In this document: positions 1 to 10,985 of the stretch, piece after piece | Layout of the letters: each line of letters opens with the position of its first letter | Position numbering within the stretch: position 1 is the stretch's first letter | Assembly: GCF_965233615.1 (NCBI RefSeq) | Contig: NZ_OZ247495.1 | Origin: Pelagibius sp028280305 | GTDB lineage: Bacteria > Pseudomonadota > Alphaproteobacteria > Kiloniellales > Kiloniellaceae | Length of the DNA stretch: 64,000 bases | Direction: 5' to 3' (one strand) | Made by a program: the position numbers and the translations under genes | The notes under the pieces: generated by a model | What the model was told of the DNA's origin: nothing | Database searches by the model: none | The model's input: the letters and a program-made list of their open reading frames with translations, nothing else

Positions 1-597
1 ACCGCCGAGGCGGAAACTGCAGCTTCCGGGTTGGAAATGGCGAAGGCGGACTATTACGACCTGATCCTGCTCGACGTCGGCCTGCCGGATATGGACGGGC
101 GCGAGGTCTGCCGGCTGATGCGGCGCGGCGGCGTCAAGTCGCCGATCATCATGCTGACGGCGGCTGAATCCGATGCCGATACCATCCTGGCCCTCGATGC
201 CGGCGCCAACGACTACGTCACCAAGCCGTTTCGTCTGGGTGTCCTGCTGGCCCGCATGCGCGCCCAACTGCGCCAGCACGAACAGAGCGAGGACGCGGTT
301 TTCACCATCGGCCCCTATACCTTTCGGCCCAGCGCCAAGCTGCTCACGCACGGCGAGTCCAAGAAAAAGGTGCGGCTGACCGAGAAGGAAACCTCGATCC
401 TGAAGTACCTCTATCGCAGCGGCGATACCGTGGTCGGCCGCGACAAGCTGCTCGGCGAGGTCTGGGGCTACAACGCCGGGGTCACCACCCATACGCTGGA
501 AACCCACGTTTACCGGCTGCGCCAGAAAATCGAGAGCGATCCCTCGGCGGCCGAGATCCTGGTCACCGAACCCGGCGGCTATCGCCTGGTGCCTTAA
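1..597 (+). CDS. OmpR/PhoB-type response regulator, 5' end outside window
   Basis: This is a two-component response regulator acting as a cytoplasmic DNA-binding transcription factor. The reading frame is open from base 1, so the true start lies upstream. The visible part holds most of a receiver domain: the phospho-acceptor Asp is in LILLDVGLPDMDG (codon 73-75), followed by MLTAAES and the conserved Lys in DYVTKPF. It is followed by an OmpR-type winged helix (RLTEKETSILKYL through THTLETHVYRLRQKIE). No histidine kinase is visible next to it. The stop codon is followed within 25 bases by a palindromic repeat that may end transcription. The regulon cannot be told from this window. Confidence 0.9.
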   Translation, partial: TAEAETAASGLEMAKADYYDLILLDVGLPDMDGREVCRLMRRGGVKSPIIMLTAAESDADTILALDAGANDYVTKPFRLGVLLARMRAQLRQHEQSEDAVFTIGPYTFRPSAKLLTHGESKKKVRLTEKETSILKYLYRSGDTVVGRDKLLGEVWGYNAGVTTHTLETHVYRLRQKIESDPSAAEILVTEPGGYRLVP

Positions 598-620
598 CCG
601 AGAGCGGCTCGCGGCTCGCT

Positions 621-755
621 AGAGCAGATCCGGGTTTGATGGAATCGCGTTAGCGATCCATCCAGCCCGGTGAATCTGCTCTATCCATTTAATGTCGATC
701 GGATCATGTTTTGGCGCGACCACCAAGTGGTTCCGTCAAAACATGATCCGATCTA
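621..755. repeat. Palindromic repeat pair (type A plus type B hairpin), copy 1
   Basis: Two adjacent imperfect palindromes. Type A (621-682) begins AGAGCAGAT and ends ATCTGCTCT. Type B (697-753) has perfect 17-bp arms, GATCGGATCATGTTTTG pairing with its complement, and an inner ACCAC/GTGGT stem. Related copies lie at 24614-24749, 31838-31973 and 52292-52351. The type B half overlaps the end of the MFS gene (704-1993, minus), so the repeat encodes that protein's last 16 or so residues and its TGA stop. It sits between convergent genes and could act as a bidirectional terminator. Confidence 0.85.
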
Positions 756-1993
756 GGGGCCTGCAGTTCCCGGCGCACCCGGGGCGCCACCGCCAGCAGC
801 ACGGCGGCCAGGGCCGCGGCCAGGGTCGTGAGGCCGCCGAAGACCAGGCTGCCCGCCCCCCAGTCGCCGGACCACTTCACCATCTGCGCCAGCAGCAGCG
901 GGCCCATCAGAACCCCCAGATTGCGCCCGGTCATGATGCCGCCGAAGGCACGGGCGGTCTGGCCCGGTCCGTCGGTCAGCACCGTCGGCAGGGCGAAGAG
1001 GCAGGTTGGCGCAATGCCGGCGGCAACGCCGTAGAATACCAATGAAATCAAGCCGCTGAGGCCGCCGCCGGTATAGGGCAGCAGCCACCACAGCACGGCC
1101 TGCAGCAAAACCGCCCCCAGCAACAGGCGCTCCGGCGCCAGGCCGCCGCGCAGCATGAAGCCGGTTGCAACATTGAACAGGGCGACGAAGACGACGGGCA
1201 AAAGATAGAACCAGAGCGCGGTTTCCACCGGCATTGCCAGGACTGCCACCAGGTATTCCGGCAGCCAGGTCATATAGGCGAGATACTGGCCGGACCACAG
1301 CATGAAGACCGCGGCGGTCAGCACCAGGCCTTGGCGCTGGCGGCGGCTCCAGGCCTGCGGCTGCGGCTTTTGCTTCTCCGGCGCTGCGGCGCGCTTCGCC
1401 GTTTGCCGTCTTGCCGCCCAGGTCCAGGCGGCCAGGAGGAGCGCCAGGGCGATGCTGGCCTGCCACAGCAGGGCCCACCCGTCGACAGGGCCGCCGGCAG
1501 CAAGAGCCAGGGGTGCAAGCAGAGCGGCCAGCAACTGTCCGGCGGGCATCCAGGCGGCGACCAGCCCGATAACCAGGGCGCGGTGTTGAGGCGCGGCGGC
1601 GCTGGTTGCCAGGGCTGCACCGGTCACCGCGAGGATGGCGAAGGCTGCCCCTTCAAGGCCGCGGCCGAGCAGCACCACTGCCCCCAGTTGGGGCGCGGCG
1701 AGACTGACCAGGGTGCCGCAGGCCATCAGCGGCAGGGCCAGCAAGGCCAGGTTCAGCGGGCCATCCTCTTCGGCCCGCCGGCCGATCCAGATCGACAGAC
1801 CGATGCCCAGGGCGGCATAGACCGACATGAAGCCGCCGGCCAGGACCGGATCATAGGCATAGCGGTCGAGCAGCAGCGGCAGCACCACCGGCAGCTTGAA
1901 CTGCGAGAAAGCCGCGAAAATCAGCAATGCCAGCCCGAGCGCGATGATCGCGGTGCGGCTCTCCGCCCCCCGGGTCACCCGCTGCCGCCCCAT
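704..1993 (-). CDS. MFS transporter
   Basis: A 429-residue integral membrane protein with about twelve hydrophobic segments, typical in length and pattern for the major facilitator superfamily. After the first helix pair it has GRRAEEDGPLNLAL, corresponding to the loop 2-3 motif A region (basic residues after a Gly). The ATG at 1993 gives a short basic N-terminus (MGRQRVTRG) before the first helix. Substrate is not predictable. It stands alone, convergent with the response regulator and divergent from the hydrolase at 2135. The C-terminus (PRSDHVLTEPLGGRAKT) is encoded inside a dispersed palindromic repeat, so the native C-terminus was probably altered by the repeat's arrival. Confidence 0.85.
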   Translation of the reverse strand: MGRQRVTRGAESRTAIIALGLALLIFAAFSQFKLPVVLPLLLDRYAYDPVLAGGFMSVYAALGIGLSIWIGRRAEEDGPLNLALLALPLMACGTLVSLAAPQLGAVVLLGRGLEGAAFAILAVTGAALATSAAAPQHRALVIGLVAAWMPAGQLLAALLAPLALAAGGPVDGWALLWQASIALALLLAAWTWAARRQTAKRAAAPEKQKPQPQAWSRRQRQGLVLTAAVFMLWSGQYLAYMTWLPEYLVAVLAMPVETALWFYLLPVVFVALFNVATGFMLRGGLAPERLLLGAVLLQAVLWWLLPYTGGGLSGLISLVFYGVAAGIAPTCLFALPTVLTDGPGQTARAFGGIMTGRNLGVLMGPLLLAQMVKWSGDWGAGSLVFGGLTTLAAALAAVLLAVAPRVRRELQAPRSDHVLTEPLGGRAKT

Positions 1994-2134
1994 GAGACCG
2001 CTTTTTGGGCAATTTTCATTGGGGCGGGCCGCTCCGATTCGTTAGAGTGAACTGATTCTCGGCAAAGCATTTTCCAGTCCGCTCGATCTGCGGGTCTACA
2101 TAAGTGACTGCCGGACCGAAGGGATACTGGCATT

Positions 2135-2968
2135 TTGCAGAACAGTGGCGATTTTTTTGTTCGTTTCTGGGGCACCCGTGGCTCGATTTCCTGTCCCGGC
2201 GAAGACCACCTGCGCTACGGCGGCAACACCTCCTGCCTGGAGGTGCGCTGCGGCGAGAAGCTGCTGATCTTTGATGCCGGTACCGGCCTGCGCCCCCTGG
2301 GCCAGCAACTCCTCGCAGATTCTCCGCTGGAAGCGGACATCTTCCTCACCCACACTCATCACGATCACATCGTCGGCCTGCCGTTTTTCGGGCCGCTGTT
2401 CGACAAGCGCAACCGCATCCGTCTCTGGGCCGGTCATCTGATTCCCGATCTCACGCTGCACGATGTGCTGGTCCAGTTCATGAATGCGCCGCTGTTTCCG
2501 GTGCCGCCGAAGATCTTCGCCGCCAATGTATCGTTTCACGATTTCACCGCCGGCGACATCCTGGAGCCGAAGCCCGGGGTGCGGCTGATTACCGCGCCGC
2601 TCAACCATCCCAACGGCGCCACCGGCTACCGCATCGACTATCGCGGCAAGGCGATCTGTTACGTCACCGACACCGAGCATGTCGAAGGCAAACCGGACCG
2701 CAACATTCTGGAACTCATCCAGGGCGCCGACCTGGTGATCTACGACAGCACCTATACCGACGAAGAGTTTCCCAAGTATCGCAACTGGGGGCACTCCACC
2801 TGGCAGGAGGGGGTGCGGCTCTGCGAACAGGCCGATGCCGGCAAGCTGGTGATCTTTCACCACGATCCCGGTCATGACGACGCCTTTATGGACCGCGTCA
2901 AGGAAGAGGCCGAGCGCATGCGCCCCGGCACAGTGGTCGCGCAGGAAGGCATGGTCCTCGCACCATGA
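2135..2968 (+). CDS. MBL-fold metallo-hydrolase
   Basis: A 277-residue metallo-beta-lactamase-fold hydrolase. The zinc-binding motif is H73-T-H75-H76-D77-H78 in LTHTHHDHIVG. The opening FWGTRGSISCPGEDHLRYGGNTS pattern is shared with the PhnP / class II cyclic-nucleotide phosphodiesterase-like branch (GTRGS, YGGNTSC). Further ligands fit NHPNG, CYVTDTEH (Asp) and the later HHDPGHDD. The start is TTG, chosen because homologues begin immediately before FxxRFWGTRGS. The stop overlaps the next gene's ATG by four bases (ATGA), so the two genes are translationally coupled. Substrate is unknown; a phosphodiester or cyclic nucleotide is possible and would be notable beside the cyclase at 4060, but that is inference. 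Confidence 0.85.
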   Translation: MQNSGDFFVRFWGTRGSISCPGEDHLRYGGNTSCLEVRCGEKLLIFDAGTGLRPLGQQLLADSPLEADIFLTHTHHDHIVGLPFFGPLFDKRNRIRLWAGHLIPDLTLHDVLVQFMNAPLFPVPPKIFAANVSFHDFTAGDILEPKPGVRLITAPLNHPNGATGYRIDYRGKAICYVTDTEHVEGKPDRNILELIQGADLVIYDSTYTDEEFPKYRNWGHSTWQEGVRLCEQADAGKLVIFHHDPGHDDAFMDRVKEEAERMRPGTVVAQEGMVLAP

Positions 2969-3873
2969 CCGCGACGCGGCGCGGTGACATCTGGTCACGC
3001 GAACATCTGCGCCACACGTGGTTTGGTCTCCTGACGCTGCTGGGCTTCGCCGAGCGAGGCTTCTTCATTCCCTATCGCTACGCCGGTCAGCTTCGGCCCG
3101 AAGACCGCAGCCATCGCTACGATGCTCTGGAAAATCTGCTGCGAAGCCGGGAAGCGGCCTTTGCCGATCTTCTGACCGAAATGGAGGCGATGCTTGAGAC
3201 CCTGCTCGGGTTGGGCGGGCATCCGGCGCCGGGCCCGCGCTGGAATCAGGATTGGTATCCGCGCTTGGATGCAGCCGCCGTCTATACGCTGATTCGACAC
3301 TTCGGCCCGAAACGAATTGTCGAGATCGGGTGTGGCCATTCGACCCGCTTTGCCGCCCGCGCCGTCGCTGATGCCGGGCTTGATTGCGATGTGCTGGCGA
3401 TCGATCCCTCGCCGCGTGCCGATCTGGCGGCCCTGCCGTTGCGCTTTCAGCGCTCCGTGGTTCAGGCCGCGCCGGCCGCCGCTTTTGCCGAGCTTCAGGC
3501 CGGCGATTTTCTGATGATCGATTCCAGCCACATTCTGCTGCCCGGCAGCGATGTCGACTTTCTCTTCGGGCGGGTGCTGCCCCTGCTGCCGGCCGGCGTT
3601 GTCGTTCAGATCCATGACGTCTTCCTGCCGGACGATTATCCCGAGGCCTGGCACTGGCGCGGCTACAACGAGCAGCAGGCGCTCCTGCCCCTGCTGGCCT
3701 CCGGCGGCTGGGAAATCCTCTTCGCCAGCCACTATGTCGCCACACGCATGACTGAACGGCTGGAATCCGGCGGCCTGGCGCGGTTGCCGCTGCCGCCGGG
3801 CGCGCGTGAGACAGCGCTCTGGCTGCGCAAGGTATCGGGGGCCCTGGCCGCACGGGAAGGACGGCTGCAATGA
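2965..3873 (+). CDS. Class I SAM-dependent methyltransferase-like protein
   Basis: A 302-residue protein whose middle carries a Rossmann SAM-binding motif, RIVEIGCGHSTRFAARA (motif I near residues 118-133). It is followed by DVLAIDPSPR (acidic end of strand 2) and GDFLMIDSSHI and VVVQIHDVFLPDDYP (later strands with Asp/His). The N-terminal ~110 residues are helical and hold a tryptophan-rich piece (RWNQDWYPRLDAAAVYTLI). This pattern is common in methyltransferases of glycan or small-molecule clusters (Methyltransf_24-like). The gene overlaps the hydrolase upstream by ATGA and is followed by a 186-base gap. The acceptor substrate is unknown. Confidence 0.8.
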   Translation: MTATRRGDIWSREHLRHTWFGLLTLLGFAERGFFIPYRYAGQLRPEDRSHRYDALENLLRSREAAFADLLTEMEAMLETLLGLGGHPAPGPRWNQDWYPRLDAAAVYTLIRHFGPKRIVEIGCGHSTRFAARAVADAGLDCDVLAIDPSPRADLAALPLRFQRSVVQAAPAAAFAELQAGDFLMIDSSHILLPGSDVDFLFGRVLPLLPAGVVVQIHDVFLPDDYPEAWHWRGYNEQQALLPLLASGGWEILFASHYVATRMTERLESGGLARLPLPPGARETALWLRKVSGALAAREGRLQ

Positions 3874-4024
3874 GTGCTTCCGGGATCGTCGGCGCAGGCG
3901 GGACCGGACAATCCCGGGCGCCGTCAGTCACGCAGAAGTTATGCTTCGCGATGGGCCCGCCTGGCGATCATCCTTTAGACTGGGTCCGGGGTCCGGATCG
4001 CACTGCCGATCAAGGAGGCAGCCT

Positions 4025-4066
4025 TTGGCCGGACTCGGAATTCTACTTGGGAAAAGGCCATGCTGA
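4025..4066 (+). CDS. Possible 13-codon leader ORF overlapping the cyclase start
   Basis: A strong Shine-Dalgarno sequence, AAGGAGG (4012-4018), has no in-frame start for the cyclase. Six bases downstream it faces a TTG (4025) opening a 13-codon frame (MAGLGILLGKRPC) whose TGA (4064-4066) overlaps the cyclase ATG region. This could be a translated leader coupling ribosomes onto the cyclase, which has only a weak site of its own (GGGAAAAGG just before ATG 4060). Chance occurrence cannot be excluded. Confidence 0.3.
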   Translation: MAGLGILLGKRPC

Positions 4067-5385
4067 GCTGGTGGCGCAAGGATCCTGAAGCCGGTCTGCC
4101 GGAGCGGGTCAAGGCGGCGGTCCGCGAACAGGAGAACGCGACCGAGCGGCTGATCTCCTGGATTCAGCTTGGCATCGTCGTCATCTTCGGCACCCTCTAC
4201 CTGATTTCACCGAAGCCCGAGGTCGAGTTCGCGCCGGTGCCCTGGGCCCTCTCGATCTACCTCGTGCTCACCGTGATCCGTGTCATCTGGTCCCATCTCG
4301 GGCGGCTGCCGGATTGGTCGCTGGCGGTCTCGGTGTTCTTCGACATGACGCTGCTGATGGTGCTGATCTGGAGCTTCCACATCCAGTACATGCAGCCGGC
4401 GTCCTTCTATCTGAAGGCGCCGACCTTGCTCTACGTCTTCATTTTCATTGCACTGAGGGCGTTGCGTTTCGACGCCCGCTTCGTGCTGCTGGCCGGCGTC
4501 GTGGCGGCGATCGGCTGGGGCCTGATGATCCTCTACGTGATCTACTACGATCCCTTCGACACCATGATCACCCGCGACTACGTCGCCTACATGACCTCCA
4601 ACTCGGTTTTGCTGGGCGCCGAGTTCGACAAGATCATCTCGATCCTCATGGTCACCGGACTGATCGCCATTGCGCTGGCGCGGGCCAAGAGCCTGCTGGT
4701 GCGCTCGGTCTCCGAACAGGCGGCGGCGCAGGAGCTGTCGCGCTTCTTCGCGCCGGAGATCGCCAAGCGGATCAAAGGCTCGGAAGATGAGATCCGCGCC
4801 GGTACCGGCGAACTGCGCCAGGCCGCGATCCTCAATCTCGACATGCGCGGCTTCACCCGCATGGCCGGCGAGGCGCCGCCGGACCAGGTGATGAGTCTGC
4901 TGGCCGACTACCAGCAACAGATGGTGCCGGTGATCCAGCGCCACGGCGGCTCCATCGACAAGTTCCTCGGCGACGGCATCATGGCGACCTTCGGCGCGGC
5001 GGAGCCGTCGGAAACCTATGCCGCCGATGCGCTGCGTGCGCTGGAGGATGCCATGGCCGCCGCTGCTGCCTGGAAGACAGCCTGCGAGGCCGAAGGGCGC
5101 AGTTGTCCGGCCGTGAACGGTGCCGTCGCCGCGGGCCCGATCCTTTTCGGCGCGGTGGGCGACGACAGCCGCCTGGAGTACACGGTGATCGGCGACGCGG
5201 TGAATCTTTCGGCCAAGCTGGAAAAGCACAACAAGGATCTCGGCGTCCGGGCGATCTGCGATCGCGAAGCCTATGAGCTTGCCGTGGCCCAGGGCTACCA
5301 GCCGTCCGGCCAGATGAAACAGCTGCCGGCGGTGCAGGTCGGCGGCGTGAAGGACAGCATGGGCCTTGTCGTCGTCGCGCCTTAA
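4060..5385 (+). CDS. Membrane-anchored class III adenylate/guanylate cyclase
   Basis: A 441-residue inner-membrane protein with about six hydrophobic segments (residues 33-210) followed by a class III nucleotide cyclase domain (about 250-435). Metal-binding aspartates are D261 (LNLDMRGFT) and D305 (DKFLGDGIMATFG). The substrate-selecting lysine K301 suggests ATP, hence cAMP. YTVIGDAVNLSAKLEKH supplies Asn382; the usual transition-state Arg of NxAARL is Lys386, a variant also found in other alphaproteobacterial cyclases. The linker SRFFAPEIAKRIKG is the typical pre-cyclase helix. Its product could feed the cyclic-nucleotide-binding protein at 19691, although nothing but proximity links them. 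A possible leader ORF precedes it. Confidence 0.9.
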   Translation: MLSWWRKDPEAGLPERVKAAVREQENATERLISWIQLGIVVIFGTLYLISPKPEVEFAPVPWALSIYLVLTVIRVIWSHLGRLPDWSLAVSVFFDMTLLMVLIWSFHIQYMQPASFYLKAPTLLYVFIFIALRALRFDARFVLLAGVVAAIGWGLMILYVIYYDPFDTMITRDYVAYMTSNSVLLGAEFDKIISILMVTGLIAIALARAKSLLVRSVSEQAAAQELSRFFAPEIAKRIKGSEDEIRAGTGELRQAAILNLDMRGFTRMAGEAPPDQVMSLLADYQQQMVPVIQRHGGSIDKFLGDGIMATFGAAEPSETYAADALRALEDAMAAAAAWKTACEAEGRSCPAVNGAVAAGPILFGAVGDDSRLEYTVIGDAVNLSAKLEKHNKDLGVRAICDREAYELAVAQGYQPSGQMKQLPAVQVGGVKDSMGLVVVAP

Positions 5386-5447
5386 GGCGTCTCGTCTATT
5401 GTCGAAGCGGTTCCAGCCCGCTCCCGAAAATCAGAGTAGGCTTCGGC

Positions 5448-6623
5448 CTACTTATAGGGATCGGCCGCGTCGCGCAGACCGTCGCCCAGGAAGTTGAAAG
5501 CCAGCACCACCAGGAACAGCGGCACCACCGGCAGCATCAGCCAGGGATAGATCACCACCACGTTGATGTCCTGGGCCTCGTTCAGCAGCACGCCCCAGGA
5601 GGTTACCGGCGGGCGCAGACCGATGCCGAGAAACGACAGGGCGGTTTCGCCGAGGATGGCCGTCGGCACCGACAGCGAAACCGAGGCGATCAGGTGGCTG
5701 GTGAAGCTGGGCAGCAGGTGGCGGCCGATGATGCGGCTGGGGGAAGCGCCCATCAACTGTGCGGCGGTGGTGAAGTCTTCTTCGCGCAACGACAGGATCT
5801 TGGCGCGCACGGCGCGGGCAAGGCCGGGCCAGTCGAGAAAGCCGATGATCACCGAGATCCCGACGAAGACGCCGATGGGCGACCAGGTGACCGGCAGCAG
5901 CGCCGAGAGTGTCATGAACAGCGGCAACTCGGGGAAGGACCGGATCAGTTCGATGATCCGCAGCACCACCGCGTCCACCATGCCGCCGTAGTAACCGGCG
6001 GCGCCGCCGATGATCACGCCGAGGATGAAGGAGATGGCCACCGCGATGAAGGCGATCGTCAGTGAAATGCGCGCGCCGTAGATGATGCGGCTGAACATGT
6101 CGCGGCCCAGGCGGTCAGTGCCGAAGAGATAGAGGGTGCCGCCTTCGGCCGGACAGAAGAGATGCAGATCGGCGTCGATGAGGCCCCAGAACTTGTAGGG
6201 ATCGCCGGAACAGAAAAACCGGACCGGCTGAACCTTGTCGGGACTGGGCACGTATTCGCGGGCCAGGTTCTCCATGTTCAGCCGGTAGTCGTAGCCGTAG
6301 ACGAAAGGCCCGATGAACTCGCCTTCATGAAAAAGATGCAGGGCCTGCGGCGGTGCGTAGATGTGCTGGGTATCGCGCGTATGCAGGTTGTAGGGCGTCA
6401 GGAATTCGCAGATCACGATGGCGAAGTACATTGCGATCAGGAACCAGGCGGACCAGAGCGCAAGCTTATGCCGGCGGAACTTCCACCACATGATCTTCCA
6501 CTGCGATGCCTGGTAATAGCGTTCCTGCTCCGGCGTCAGCGTGTCGGCGCGGTAGGGATCGAATGGCTCCCTGTTCACATAATGGGGCAGCTCTTCGCCC
6601 GGGCGCAGGTCGCGGTCGCTCAT
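5448..6623 (-). CDS. Peptide-type ABC transporter permease (YejE/OppC-like)
   Basis: A 391-residue inner-membrane permease of the Dpp/Opp/Yej importer family. After a cytoplasmic N-terminus (residues 1-50) and a first helix, it has a long periplasmic loop (about 80-170), typical of YejE-like proteins. The core permease with LFGTDRLGRDMFSRIIYGAR follows. The coupling-helix EAA motif is visible as RAVRAKILSLREEDFTTAAQLMGASPSRII. It is the last gene of a three-gene operon, with its ATG overlapping the stop of the upstream permease gene. The expected substrates are oligopeptides or microcin C-like peptides. No periplasmic binding protein gene is adjacent. Confidence 0.85.
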   Translation of the reverse strand: MSDRDLRPGEELPHYVNREPFDPYRADTLTPEQERYYQASQWKIMWWKFRRHKLALWSAWFLIAMYFAIVICEFLTPYNLHTRDTQHIYAPPQALHLFHEGEFIGPFVYGYDYRLNMENLAREYVPSPDKVQPVRFFCSGDPYKFWGLIDADLHLFCPAEGGTLYLFGTDRLGRDMFSRIIYGARISLTIAFIAVAISFILGVIIGGAAGYYGGMVDAVVLRIIELIRSFPELPLFMTLSALLPVTWSPIGVFVGISVIIGFLDWPGLARAVRAKILSLREEDFTTAAQLMGASPSRIIGRHLLPSFTSHLIASVSLSVPTAILGETALSFLGIGLRPPVTSWGVLLNEAQDINVVVIYPWLMLPVVPLFLVVLAFNFLGDGLRDAADPYK

Positions 6624-7611
6624 TTCGACGAAGACCCCCCAAGCCGGATGCGCGGGTCGAGCATGGCGAGCAGCACGTCGGAGAGGAACACCCCGATCAC
6701 CACCAGCGTCGCCTCGAACATCAGAAAGGCGCCGGCCAGGAACATGTCCTGGCTTTGCAGGGCGCGCAGCATCAGCGGGCCGTTGGTCGGCAGGTCCATG
6801 ACGATGGAGACCAGCGCGGCGCCGGAGACGATGGCCGGCAACAGCATGCCGATGTCGGCGATAAAGGGATTGAGCGCCAGACGCAGCGGGTACTTCAGGA
6901 TGATCTTCGTCGGCGAGAGGCCCTTGGCCCGCGCCGTGACGACGTATTGCTTCTGCAGTTCGTCCAGCATGTTGGCGCGCAGCCGGCGGATCATCGCGGC
7001 GGTGCCCGAGGTGCCGATGACGAGCATCGGTATCCAGAGATGATTGATGACCGACAGCACCTTTTCGAAGGTCCAGGGCGCATCGACAAAACGCGGATCC
7101 ATCAGCCCGCCGATGGAAAGGTCGAACCAGACGTTGGCGTAGTAGAGCAGCACCAGGGCAAAGAGGAAGTTCGGCATGGCGAGGCCGAAGTAGCCGACCA
7201 GGGTCGCCGCATAGTCGCCCACCGAATACTGCCGGACCGCGGAGTAGATGCCGATCGGAAAGGAGAGGACGTAGGTGAAGATGGTCGTGGCGACGGCCAG
7301 CAGGACGGTGAACCAGAAGCGGTTGCCGATCACCTCGGAGACCGGCAGTTCGAATTCGAAGGAGTAGCCGAGATCGCCCTGCAGCAGGCCGATCAGCCAG
7401 CCCCAGTATTGCTCGATGACCGGTTTGTCGAGGCCGTACTGTTCGCGCAGGAAGGCGATGCGGTCGGAATCGACCGTCTCGCCCTGGGCCAGCAGTTCGG
7501 CGATGTGGGTTTCCAGAAAGTCGCCGGGCGGCAACTGGATGATGAAGAAGACCACCAGGCTGATCACCAGCAGGGTCGGGATCATCACCAGCAGGCGGCG
7601 GGCGAAGTAAC

Positions 7612-7618
<7 letters not shown>
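6620..7618 (-). CDS. Peptide-type ABC transporter permease (YejB/DppB-like)
   Basis: A 332-residue permease starting MLSYFARRLLVMIPTLLVISLVVFFI, the standard DppB/OppB N-terminus. This decides the start at 7618, although the frame stays open much further upstream inside the ATPase gene. The EAA loop is RRLRANMLDELQKQYVVTARAKGLSPTKII. The proline- and aspartate-rich periplasmic segment near the start (QLPPGDFLETHI) is also family-typical. Its start overlaps the stop of the ATPase gene by seven bases and its end overlaps the YejE-like gene by four, so all three are coupled. Confidence 0.88.
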
Positions 7619-9594
<1,976 letters not shown>

Positions 9595-9630
9595 CTTTAC
9601 CCCAGTTCCCCCTACCCCGTGAAGCAGCGT

Positions 9631-10164
9631 TTATAGGACGTTTGGCGGGGAATCACACCCCGCTCCGTCCGTTGCGGCGCCGTCGACGCCCAGCTCGATC
9701 AGATTGCTCGCCGTCGCCGGGTCCAGCTCGAGCCCTTTGCGGTTGGAAGCACGCGCCGATACCTCCGCCAGTTTCTCGAAATCCTCCAGGCTCGATTCAA
9801 ACTTCAGGGTGACGCCGGCGCCTTTCAGGGTCAGCTCCATGAAGCTGCCGCCCAGAACGCTGCGCTTTCCCCGGCGCGTACCGAAGTAGCGCAGCTTCAC
9901 CAGCTCCAGCGCCGCCCAGGGCAGCACCCGGGTGGTCAGCCCCCGGCAGGCGATTTCCCCTTCGTCGAGCACAACCTCCAGCTTGTGGCGGTGCAGGGTG
10001 CGGATACCGAAGATGCCGAACAGCAGGGCGATGCCGCCGAAGATGATCAGGATCGGCAGGCTCGGCGGCACCGCCGAGAGCACCCCGAGCCCGACGACAA
10101 GGCCGGCGCCGGAGCGCAGATAGTCCCCGGTGAGGACCTTCGGCGGATAGCGCAGGACGATCAT
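9631..10164 (-). CDS. Small membrane protein with PH-like C-terminal part
   Basis: A 177-residue protein of unknown function. Two hydrophobic helices (about residues 20-37 and 39-55) form a hairpin anchor, followed by a beta-rich cytoplasmic domain (LEVVLDEGEIACRGLTTRVLPWAALELVKLRYF) resembling bacterial PH or YdbS-type domains. The gene starts with an ATGA overlap on the polysaccharide deacetylase gene, making it the last member of the glycan operon. A family assignment would need a profile search. It may be a membrane-associated accessory protein of the glycan pathway. Confidence 0.7.
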   Translation of the reverse strand: MIVLRYPPKVLTGDYLRSGAGLVVGLGVLSAVPPSLPILIIFGGIALLFGIFGIRTLHRHKLEVVLDEGEIACRGLTTRVLPWAALELVKLRYFGTRRGKRSVLGGSFMELTLKGAGVTLKFESSLEDFEKLAEVSARASNRKGLELDPATASNLIELGVDGAATDGAGCDSPPNVL

Positions 10165-10985
10165 GCGCCGCCTCCGGCGCGCCGGCCTGCTTGGGCGGGC
10201 TGGCCGGTCTCCAGCCGGCGGTCGGGCGCAAAGGCCTCGACGGCCGGCAGGAACCGGACCGCCGGATGGCGGGCGAGCCGCTCCAGCAGGTCTTCGAGAA
10301 AGGCCCAGGCGGCCTCGTCATGCACCGCGTGGTGGCTCAGGATTCCACTCGGCTCCGCCGGATCGGCGTTGCCTTCGCGCCGGGCCCTCAGATGATCCGT
10401 CAGCAGGGCAACGGCCTCGGCGAAACCGAGGAAGCGGCGTTCCGGGCGCCACTGCAGAATGTCCAGATGACAGTTCACCTGCTGCAGGCCCGGCCGGGGT
10501 TGCGGTTGCTTGCGGGCCTTGTAGGTCGAGAGGCCGGTGAAACCCAGCGCCGGCAGCGCCGCCGTCATTTCGGGATCGATACGATTCCAGGGCGGGACGA
10601 GAACCGGCAGCGCCCGGGCACCGAAGAGCGCCTTCAGGATCTCCCGGCCACGGCCCAGTTCTTCCGGCGTTTCCGGCCGTTGCCGCGGCGCCGTGAGTTC
10701 GCATTTCTTCTCGCCGTCCGGCGCGTGGTTGCGGTGGGCGAAGCCGTGCTGCAGGACCGCGATGTCAGGGGCCTGTTTTGAAAGGCGTTCGGCCAGGGCG
10801 GCCTCCGCGCGGTCGGGAATGACCGCCAGGGCCAGCGGTTGACCGCTGCGGGCCGCGAGATCGAGCAGGCGCTCCAGGGCGGCGGTCGGCGCTCCGGCAT
10901 CGTCGTCGCGCCACCACAGAGTCGCCTTCCGGCCCGCCGCGGCCCAGCGGTCCAGTTCCTGATCCAGAGGCCGCCAGTCGCTCAC
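10161..10985 (-). CDS. Polysaccharide deacetylase family protein
   Basis: A 274-residue protein of the carbohydrate esterase 4 / NodB-like fold. Motif 1 is LWWRDDDAG (D27-D29, base and metal site). The metal histidine motif is LQHGFAHRNHAP (H78, H82, H85 region). Later PVLVPPWNRIDP corresponds to motif 3 (RxPxG-like) and LSHHAVHDEAAWAFLEDLL to the last active-site histidine region. No signal peptide is seen, so it would act in the cytoplasm, as some sugar-modifying members do. The start is GTG and overlaps the glycosyltransferase stop (GTGA), indicating tight coupling. It likely trims N- or O-acetyl groups from a glycan made by the neighbouring transferases. Confidence 0.82.
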   Translation of the reverse strand: MSDWRPLDQELDRWAAAGRKATLWWRDDDAGAPTAALERLLDLAARSGQPLALAVIPDRAEAALAERLSKQAPDIAVLQHGFAHRNHAPDGEKKCELTAPRQRPETPEELGRGREILKALFGARALPVLVPPWNRIDPEMTAALPALGFTGLSTYKARKQPQPRPGLQQVNCHLDILQWRPERRFLGFAEAVALLTDHLRARREGNADPAEPSGILSHHAVHDEAAWAFLEDLLERLARHPAVRFLPAVEAFAPDRRLETGQPAQAGRRAGGGA

